Assembly (NCBI RefSeq): GCF_000758325.1
Contig: NZ_CP009459.1
Coordinates: 4,216,001 to 4,280,000, forward strand
From: Cedecea neteri
Lineage (GTDB): Bacteria; Pseudomonadota; Gammaproteobacteria; Enterobacterales; Enterobacteriaceae
DNA length: 64,000 bases
Direction of reading: 5' to 3'
This document shows positions 57,941 through 64,000 of the stretch, one piece after another. A model generated the notes under the pieces. That model ran no database searches. It was not told the origin of the DNA and saw only the letters and a program-made list of their open reading frames with translations. A program made the position numbers and the translations under genes. Numbering within the stretch: position 1 is the stretch's first letter; every line of letters starts with the position of its first letter.

Positions 57941-59740
57941 TTAGCGATCCACATCAGACATTACAAAATCGATACTACCCAGATAGACAATCAGGTCAGA
58001 AACCAGGCTGCCGCGGATCGCCGCCGGAATTTGCTGCAGGTGCGCAAAGCTCGGGGTACGAATACGGGTACGATAGCTCATGGTGCTAGCGTCGCTGGTC
58101 AGGTAGTAACTGTTAATCCCTTTCGTTGCCTCAATCATCTGGAAGGATTCGTTGGCCGGCATAACCGGGCCCCAGGAAACCTGCAGGAAGTGAGTGATCA
58201 GGGTTTCGATATGCTGCAGCGTGCGCTCTTTCGGCGGCGGCGTGGTCAGCGGGTGATCCGCTTTGAACGGGCCGGCTGGCATATTTTTCAGGCACTGCTC
58301 AAGAATACGCAGACTCTGGCGCAGCTCTTCAACTTTCAGCATAACGCGGGTGTAGCAGTCGCTGATGCCACCGCCAACCGGGACTTCGAAGTCAAAGTTC
58401 TGGTAGCCGGAGTAAGGGCGAGCTTTACGCACGTCAAAGTCGATACCGGTGGCGCGCAGACCAGCACCGGTGGTGCCCCACTCCAGCGCTTCTTTCGCGG
58501 TATAGGCTGCAACGCCCTGAGAACGGCCTTTCAGAATGGTATTGCGCAGCGCGGCTTTCTCATAAGAATCCAGGCGCTTCGGCATCCACTCCAGGAACTC
58601 TTTCAGCAGACGTTCCCAGCCCTTCGGCAGGTCGTGTGCAACGCCGCCGATACGGAACCAGGCCGGGTGCATACGGAAACCGGTAATCGCTTCCACCAGA
58701 TCGTAGATTTTCTGACGATCGGTAAAGGCGAAGAAGACCGGCGTCATGGCGCCCACGTCCTGAATAAAGGTGGAGATGTACAGCAGGTGGCTGTTGATAC
58801 GGAACAGCTCAGAGAGCATAACGCGGATAACTTCAACGCGCTCCGGCACGACGATGCCAGCCAGCTTTTCAACCGCCAGTACGTAAGGCATTTCGTTGAC
58901 GCAGCCGCCGAGGTACTCGATACGGTCGGTGTACGGAATGTAGCTGTGCCAGGACTGACGCTCACCCATTTTCTCTGCACCACGGTGGTGGTAGCCGATA
59001 TCCGGCACGCAGTCGACGATCTCTTCGCCGTCCAGCTGCAGGATGATACGGAAAGCACCGTGTGCGGAAGGGTGGTTTGGCCCGAGGTTCAGGAACATGA
59101 AATCTTCATGCTCGCTGCTGCGCTTCATGCCCCACTCTTCAGGCTTGAAGGTCAGCGCTTCCATTTCCAGATCTTCTTTCTGTTTAGTCAGAATAAACGG
59201 ATCGAATTCGGTGGCGCGCGCCGGGTAGTCTTTACGCAGCGGGTGGCCTTCCCAGGTCGGTGGCATCATGATGCGCGTCAGGTGCGGGTGACCATTAAAG
59301 GTGATGCCAAACATCTCCCAGGTTTCACGCTCGTACCAGTTGGCGTTCGGGAAGAGTTTTGTCAGCGTCGGCAGGTTGAGATCGTTTTCAGACAACGCCA
59401 CCTTGAGCATGATATCGCGATTGCGTTCAATGGAAATCAGGTGGTAGAAAACGGAAAAATCCGCAGCCGGTAAACCGTTGCGGTGTGTGCGGAGACGCTC
59501 ATCCATGCCATGCAGGTCGAACAGCATAACGTAGGGTTTTGGTGATTTCTTAAGGAAATCGACCACTTCCAGTAACTGTTCGCGCTTAACCCAAACGACG
59601 GGTACCCCGGTGCGGGTTGGCTGAACGGTAAAGGCATCCGGCCCAAAACGGTTACGCAATTCGCCAATGACCGGATCATCCAGGTGATCCCTTGTCTGCC
59701 AGGCTGGCATAGCGGCGTCTTGCGCGGTTAAATCGGTCAT
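57941..59740 (-). CDS. nuoC: NADH-quinone oxidoreductase fused subunit CD
   Basis: The fused NuoC-NuoD subunit, 599 residues from MTDLTAQ; enterobacteria carry this fusion while many other bacteria have two genes. The C part (about 1-190) has [13 protein letters not shown]. The D part includes [13 protein letters not shown] with the quinone-site histidine, [11 protein letters not shown] and the conserved C-terminal DFVMSDVDR. The chosen ATG has GGTGAG nearby; the frame extends 24 codons upstream without homology. A 98-base gap with a hairpin separates it from nuoB. Confidence 0.96.
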   Translation of the reverse strand: MTDLTAQDAAMPAWQTRDHLDDPVIGELRNRFGPDAFTVQPTRTGVPVVWVKREQLLEVVDFLKKSPKPYVMLFDLHGMDERLRTHRNGLPAADFSVFYHLISIERNRDIMLKVALSENDLNLPTLTKLFPNANWYERETWEMFGITFNGHPHLTRIMMPPTWEGHPLRKDYPARATEFDPFILTKQKEDLEMEALTFKPEEWGMKRSSEHEDFMFLNLGPNHPSAHGAFRIILQLDGEEIVDCVPDIGYHHRGAEKMGERQSWHSYIPYTDRIEYLGGCVNEMPYVLAVEKLAGIVVPERVEVIRVMLSELFRINSHLLYISTFIQDVGAMTPVFFAFTDRQKIYDLVEAITGFRMHPAWFRIGGVAHDLPKGWERLLKEFLEWMPKRLDSYEKAALRNTILKGRSQGVAAYTAKEALEWGTTGAGLRATGIDFDVRKARPYSGYQNFDFEVPVGGGISDCYTRVMLKVEELRQSLRILEQCLKNMPAGPFKADHPLTTPPPKERTLQHIETLITHFLQVSWGPVMPANESFQMIEATKGINSYYLTSDASTMSYRTRIRTPSFAHLQQIPAAIRGSLVSDLIVYLGSIDFVMSDVDR

Positions 59741-59780
59741 AGTTCTCACCATTGCAAATGGTTCTGTGGTGACTGCGCTC

Positions 59781-59819
59781 AGTGTCTTTGTTTTTATATT
59801 ATTGATATACAAAGACGCT
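59781..59819. repeat. Hairpin in the nuoB-nuoCD gap
   Basis: Arms AGTGTCTTTGT (59781-59791) and ACAAAGACGCT (59809-59819) form an 11-bp stem with one T-G pair around a 17-base AT-rich loop. It lies in the 98-base gap between the two cistrons. It is not followed by a T run and is probably an intra-operon mRNA structure. Confidence 0.6.
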
Positions 59820-59838
59820 CACTGACCGCAGGCGCTAA

Positions 59839-60513
59839 TTAAATCTCGTCCGGCGTCCGCAGGTTGGTGACCGCGATACGCTCGCCGCGCTTACGCTCAC
59901 GCTCGGACTGCATGTTGGCGCGGTAAACGCCCTGATCGCCAACGACCCACGACAGCGGGCGGCGCTCTTTACCGATCGACTCCTGCAGCAGCATCAAAGC
60001 CTGCATGTAAGCCTCCGGACGTGGCGGGCAACCAGGGATGTACACATCAACCGGGATAAATTTATCTACACCCTGCACAACGGAATAGATGTCGTACATG
60101 CCGCCAGAGTTAGCGCAGGCCCCCATGGAAATAACCCATTTAGGCTCCAGCATCTGATCGTAAAGGCGCTGAATTACCGGAGCCATTTTGGTGAAGCAGG
60201 TACCGGCCACCACCATCAGGTCAGCCTGACGAGGAGAGGCACGTAAAACTTCTGCACCGAAACGCGCCACGTCATGTACAGCGGTAAACGAGGTCACCAT
60301 CTCTACATAGCAGCAGGAAAGGCCAAAGTTGTATGGCCAGATTGAGTTTTTACGCCCCCAGTTCACCACATCGTGCATGGCATGCTCGAGCTTGCCCATG
60401 TAAACGCTGCGGTTAATCTCTTGTTCGAGGGGATCGGTTACGATCTCCTGCTTTTGCAGGGGATAACGGTCATTCTCACCGTTGGGGTCTATGCGGGTGA
60501 GCGTATAGTCCAT
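59839..60513 (-). CDS. nuoB: NADH-quinone oxidoreductase subunit B
   Basis: A 224-residue subunit carrying the terminal cluster N2 next to the quinone site. Adjacent cysteines 67 and 68 in [10 protein letters not shown], with further ligands in [10 protein letters not shown] and [10 protein letters not shown], bind the 4Fe-4S cluster. It is four residues longer than E. coli NuoB (220), with the extra residues in the N-terminal region. It follows nuoA by 15 bases. Confidence 0.97.
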   Translation of the reverse strand: MDYTLTRIDPNGENDRYPLQKQEIVTDPLEQEINRSVYMGKLEHAMHDVVNWGRKNSIWPYNFGLSCCYVEMVTSFTAVHDVARFGAEVLRASPRQADLMVVAGTCFTKMAPVIQRLYDQMLEPKWVISMGACANSGGMYDIYSVVQGVDKFIPVDVYIPGCPPRPEAYMQALMLLQESIGKERRPLSWVVGDQGVYRANMQSERERKRGERIAVTNLRTPDEI

Positions 60514-60528
60514 CTTATTGCCTCGCTA

Positions 60529-60975
60529 TTACTGCGTATGACGGTTAGTGAGACTGTCTGTTTCCGGGTTGATTTTCTCACGACGCGAACGCGCAGGAGT
60601 CCAATCCAGAGCGCCAATACGCACCAGATAAACCAGACCAGCCAGTAGCACTAAAATGAAAATTGCGGCCTCAACGAAGCCAATCCAGCCGCTTTCACGG
60701 ATAGAAGTTGACCACGCGTAGAGATACAAGGCTTCCACGTCAAAGATAACGAAGAACATGGCGACCAGGTAAAACTTGGCGGAGAGACGTAGACGCGCCG
60801 TACCAACGGAGTCGATGCCCGACTCGAAGGGGGTGTTTTTGTGCCGTGCCTTAGCTCTTCCGCCAAGGAACCAGCCCCCGACAAGCATCAAACAGCACAG
60901 GCCAATGGCGACAATAAGAAAGACAGCGAACGCCCAGTGATGAGCGATAACTTCAGTGGATGTTGACATACTCAT
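60529..60975 (-). CDS. nuoA: NADH-quinone oxidoreductase subunit A
   Basis: A 148-residue membrane subunit with three helices, first in the nuo operon. The family motif in the loop between helices 1 and 2 is [20 protein letters not shown]. Helices are near 14-36, 66-88 and 98-118. Length is near E. coli NuoA (147). Confidence 0.96.
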   Translation of the reverse strand: MSMSTSTEVIAHHWAFAVFLIVAIGLCCLMLVGGWFLGGRAKARHKNTPFESGIDSVGTARLRLSAKFYLVAMFFVIFDVEALYLYAWSTSIRESGWIGFVEAAIFILVLLAGLVYLVRIGALDWTPARSRREKINPETDSLTNRHTQ

Positions 60976-61522
60976 TGCTTACTCATCAAAAGTGGCGCCA
61001 AAGTCTCTGCTCTTGTTGGCAGATGAACGCCACATCGATTCATGGGGAGGAACAATCAACCGTACAATAACTACCGGAAATAATGCGTAGGCAGCCAATT
61101 GATGGGGTTTTTTACTCCTTTCTATAACCTTTTGTCAACTTTAACAAAAGTATCCACACATTAATTTACACCGACAGCAATTCATTAACATTTAATGCGT
61201 TAAAACTCATCAACACTCGCGTAAAGACCAGATTTAGATGAGGGTGAATCGTGTCCGTTCCGTGTGAAAAAATAAACAGCCCCTATATTTTGGCAGGAAA
61301 TCTCAACTATTCCTCCCCCCAAGAGGGAGTATTTTCTTGATCTGAGACACGCTTTTGTTAATCCACTTCAAAAAGAAGCAACATTGTTATGCGTTTTTTT
61401 AACATTACGCCGCCTTTAAGCGAAATCATCGCTTATAAAACGAACAAAAATAGGCGCAAGTCCAACATATTGAATTTGTTATAAAAGACGAGTAATCCTG
61501 CGATTCAAGGAAAATCAGATAT
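60976..61522 (-). promoter_or_regulatory. nuo operon upstream region
   Basis: About 550 bases without a gene between nuoA and the lrhA terminator. E. coli nuo has a long regulated leader with ArcA, NarL, IHF and Fis sites. Here TTAACATTTAATGCGTTAA (from about 61187) resembles ArcA-type GTTAA repeats. A GC stem pairing CCTCCCCCC with GAGGGAG-type sequence lies near 61311-61330. Nothing else firm is seen; start sites were not assigned. Confidence 0.4.
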
Positions 61523-61568
61523 AAAAAATGGGCCGTTGGCGTAAAAAGAACCACCAACGACCCATTTT
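61523..61568 (-). terminator. Rho-independent terminator of lrhA
   Basis: On the minus strand, a 15-bp stem CCAACG-based hairpin (arms AAAATGGGTCGTTGG and CCAACGGCCCATTTT, one G-T pair) with a 14-base loop is followed by TTTATATC. It lies 40 bases after the lrhA stop codon. Confidence 0.8.
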
Positions 61569-61607
61569 GCATCATTAATATTTTGTTACTAACTAGTCGA
61601 CCTGCCG

Positions 61608-62543
61608 CTACTCAAAATCTCCTTCAACCAGCAGCGTGTCACCCCCTTCGGTTCCGGCGGTGTTATAACGGTAGGGGTTTTCCGGCGTCTCCAGCGCACT
61701 GAAGATCGCCTGCGCCAACTCATTACCACTTTCAGGGTTTTTACACAGCAGATATTGGGTTTCGGGTAAAACGGGCAGTCCCTCTGACGCCCCCAGGACA
61801 CGAAGTTCCGGACTCATCATTTCAACCGGCCTGGCCGTCACGCCTAATCCCGCTTTTACGGCAGCCCTAACGGCGGCAAGCGTGGAGGCGACATAAGAAA
61901 TACGCCATGGCGTCTGGCTGGCATCAAGATGTTCGAGCATCATATCGCGGTACGGGCTTGGATCGTCCAGCATCACCAGCGGCAGCGCTTCCCCACTTTG
62001 AAAAACATAATCAGCGGCGCAATACCAAAGCGTAGGCGAGGTTCGTAGGACAATGGCATCAAAGTTTGAAGGGTTTGATGTCGTCACCACCAGATCGACC
62101 TCATGCTGATTAAGCATTTCGATCATAAACGGATTTCGTTTGACCCTGACATCCAGCGCCAGCTTGGGATATACCGAACTGATCCGGTTTAACAGGAACG
62201 GTAAGATGGTATCTGCCGTTTCATCAGAGGCGCCAAGGGTAAGCGAGCCTTGCAGGTTGTTAAACATCAGTGAAGAGCACGCTTCATCATTGAAGCGAAG
62301 GATTTTACGCGCATAGCCCAGCAGTTGAATGCCGTGCTCGGTGAGCAGTTTATTACGGCCGTGTCGGGCAAAAAGCTCTTTTCCAACTAATTGCTCAAGG
62401 CGCTGCATCTGTTGGCTTACAGCGGATTGAGTACGGCACACTGCCGCTGCCGCCGCCGCAAAGGTATTGAGATCGGCGACTGCAACGAATGTCCTCAGCA
62501 GATCGAGGTCGAGGTTCAGTATCGGACGATTTGCGTTAATCAT
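61608..62543 (-). CDS. lrhA: LysR-family regulator LrhA
   Basis: A 311-residue LysR regulator, a PecT/HexA homologue. In E. coli it represses flhDC, type 1 fimbriae and rpoS translation and regulates its own synthesis. The N-terminal helix-turn-helix is in [20 protein letters not shown] and [17 protein letters not shown]. The effector domain covers about residues 100-295. Length is near E. coli LrhA (312). It is next to nuo, as in E. coli, and separated from alaA by about 1 kb. Confidence 0.95.
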   Translation of the reverse strand: MINANRPILNLDLDLLRTFVAVADLNTFAAAAAAVCRTQSAVSQQMQRLEQLVGKELFARHGRNKLLTEHGIQLLGYARKILRFNDEACSSLMFNNLQGSLTLGASDETADTILPFLLNRISSVYPKLALDVRVKRNPFMIEMLNQHEVDLVVTTSNPSNFDAIVLRTSPTLWYCAADYVFQSGEALPLVMLDDPSPYRDMMLEHLDASQTPWRISYVASTLAAVRAAVKAGLGVTARPVEMMSPELRVLGASEGLPVLPETQYLLCKNPESGNELAQAIFSALETPENPYRYNTAGTEGGDTLLVEGDFE

Positions 62544-63545
62544 AATTTATTCACTAATAGGTTGCTCTTTCGAGTCTGCCCTGGTTGTATTGCTATGATT
62601 TATCAAAGAGATAAAGCAATTCCTTTTACCGAATGTCTCCGGTAGTCTTGGCCGCATACGTTAGCGACGCTTCTGTTTGTTATTTTTGTATTCCCCGGCA
62701 TGTCACAATTATCAGAAACACACCCTAACGGGATATTATGCAGGTCAGGATAAGAAAAAACCCACCAACTCATCCTACCAGTTAACTATTTTAAACCTGA
62801 GTTATAACGGTGAATCAGCTCCGAAAAACGACTTTTAATAAGCTTTTATATGATTATTTAACGGGCTGGAGTACAGCGGCAGGCTTAAACCGGCCAAAAC
62901 ACACAACCAGTTGAATAATAATAGAAATATTTTAAGAAGCCGACTTAACCACGCCGCTGGCGTAGCCAACGACATCCAAAACCTACCATTTTTCGTAGCC
63001 CATCTTACAGTAAAACATGATGTTTTATAACACTTATTACGAATTATCTGATCTTATTCTCTTTTTGTGGTTTCCACACTGTTGATTATTTACAACGTTT
63101 TTTGAAGTCAGCCACAGACTATAATAAAAGACACTTAATTATTGCCGAGGTATTTATCTATTACATTGACCAATCTTTTGATATACATCTCTTTAACTAC
63201 ATTTTCATTGTTCCATTAATATTTCAGGCATGAATATTAATTTTTCCTTATGTTTGGCGACAACGCATTCACATTGGCAGCAGCTCCCCCTCCACACAAA
63301 GCAATAAGCAGTGAATACCATTACAACATAGCGACACGATTAGTTTATAAACCCAACATAAATAAAATTTATAGTTTTTTTAACCATTAATTTTTTTAAA
63401 TTGCGTCACACGCTTATACATTGTGCTGTAAAGATAAATTGCATTTCTTCAAGTCCCATCCTTCAAATCTCGCTTAAGCAGGAGTACATTGTGGCGGTGC
63501 GCTTCCACGGCAGGACGCGAAATTAACAACAAAGGTCAAAGCTTC
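62544..63545. other. 1 kb AT-rich gap between lrhA and alaA
   Basis: No convincing protein or RNA gene is seen in these 1002 bases. It must hold the lrhA promoter with a long leader (minus) and the alaA promoter (plus). T and A runs are frequent (for example 63361-63400), suiting H-NS-type silencing. A 31-codon frame from 62634 lacks a ribosome-binding site. The only translation signal I would flag is the short leader frame at 63491-63526. Confidence 0.5.
63491..63526 (+). CDS. Possible 11-codon leader peptide upstream of alaA
   Basis: An AGGAG site (63480-63484) is followed six bases later by GTG and the frame MAVRFHGRTRN, then a TAA stop 19 bases before the alaA ATG. GTGG and CCAC near its start can also pair. 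It may be a regulatory upstream frame or chance. It contains no alanine run that would suggest classical attenuation. Confidence 0.3.
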   Translation: MAVRFHGRTRN

Positions 63546-64000
63546 ATGTCCCCCATCGAAAAATCCAGCAAACTTGATAATGTCTGTTATGACATCCGTG
63601 GCCCGGTACTCAAAGAGGCAAAACGCCTTGAAGAAGAAGGCAACAAAGTGCTTAAACTCAACATCGGTAACCCCGCGCCGTTCGGTTTCGAAGCGCCGGA
63701 TGAGATCCTTGTTGATGTGATCCGTAATCTTCCGACCGCCCAGGGATATTGCGACTCCAAAGGGCTTTTCTCTGCCCGTAAAGCCATCATGCAGCATTAT
63801 CAGGCTCGTGGGATGCGGGATGTCACGACGGAAGATATCTATATCGGGAATGGCGTTTCCGAACTGATCGTCCAGTCGATGCAGGCGCTGCTAAACAGTG
63901 GCGACGAGATGCTGGTTCCCGCGCCAGACTACCCGCTTTGGACAGCTGCCGTTTCTTTGTCCAGCGGCAAAGCCGTGCATTATCTGTGTGATGAAAGCTC
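63546..64000 (+). CDS. alaA: Glutamate-pyruvate aminotransferase AlaA, C-terminus cut by window edge
   Basis: The first 151 residues of AlaA, a PLP-dependent class I aminotransferase that makes alanine from pyruvate and glutamate. The N-terminus MSPIEKSSKLDNVCYDIRG and the stretch LNIGNPAPFG agree with E. coli AlaA (405 residues). The cofactor-phosphate region GNGVSELIVQ is present; the PLP lysine lies beyond the window. AAAGG ten bases upstream supports the start. Confidence 0.95.
   Translation, partial: MSPIEKSSKLDNVCYDIRGPVLKEAKRLEEEGNKVLKLNIGNPAPFGFEAPDEILVDVIRNLPTAQGYCDSKGLFSARKAIMQHYQARGMRDVTTEDIYIGNGVSELIVQSMQALLNSGDEMLVPAPDYPLWTAAVSLSSGKAVHYLCDES

Noticed and set aside
58031..59473. 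480-codon open frame antisense to nuoCD
   Set aside because: Shadow of nuoCD with the same antisense composition.
62634..62729. 31-codon frame beginning MSPVVLAAY in the lrhA-alaA gap
   Set aside because: No ribosome-binding site, no family resemblance and no context support.

Overview
The window is a piece of a chromosome from a member of the Enterobacteriaceae. Almost every protein can be recognised as the close counterpart of an Escherichia coli K-12 protein, usually within a few residues in length. Gene order follows the E. coli segment from yejK to alaA. Genus cannot be fixed from the sequence alone. The mgtE and katA genes, the Thr83 form of GyrA, and the absence of several E. coli blocks from their usual places (nap-ccm, yfaL, inaA, the rhm/arn/pmrD block, rbn-yfb) argue for an enteric outside Escherichia/Salmonella. 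No prophage, insertion sequence, CRISPR array or integron is visible.

Layout. 1-3 kb: yejK (partial), yejL, the essential LPS regulator pbgA/yejM and tRNA-Pro(GGG). 3-9.2 kb: mgtE (Mg2+ transport), yojI (ABC exporter), alkB-ada (alkylation repair) and apbE (flavin transfer). 9.2-17.7 kb: the porin gene ompC, its antisense regulator RNA micF, and the Rcs envelope-stress phosphorelay (rcsD, rcsB, rcsC). 17.8-25.4 kb: gyrA, ubiG and the class Ia ribonucleotide reductase operon nrdAB-yfaE, which has two NrdR boxes and two DnaA boxes in its promoter. 25.5-32.2 kb: glycerol-3-phosphate metabolism, glpTQ divergent from glpABC. 32.2-36 kb: yfaY, yfaZ and a catalase gene. 36-43 kb: the menaquinone operon menF-D-H-B-C-E. 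43-45.8 kb: elaB, elaA and a divergent NmrA-reductase/LysR pair. 45.8-61 kb: the complete NADH dehydrogenase I operon nuoA-N, read leftward. 61-64 kb: its regulator lrhA, a 1 kb gap, and the start of alaA. Respiratory modules cluster here: GlpABC and Nuo both feed electrons to menaquinone or ubiquinone, and the men genes and ubiG make those quinones.

The most unusual structure is a pair of related non-coding elements, one just downstream of ompC (9269-9463) and one just downstream of yfaZ (33501-33678). Each holds a 75-nt core that matches the other at 71 positions and contains two palindromes, one with a compensatory base-pair change. Each core is bracketed by two copies of the host gene's own terminator-type hairpin. 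The bracket spacing is exactly 160 bp in both, although the hairpin sequences differ between the loci. The cores lie in opposite orientations. I do not recognise this family. REP-like palindromes (CCCTCTCCC...GGGAGAGGG) are a second, different repeat family, placed inside the nrd and nuo operons.

Start codons were moved from the longest open frame where family length and ribosome-binding sites agree (rcsD, rcsB, rcsC, glpT, glpC, menD, nuoI, nuoG, nuoCD and the NmrA gene). Assignments rest on recognition of family sequences from memory, with no database search.
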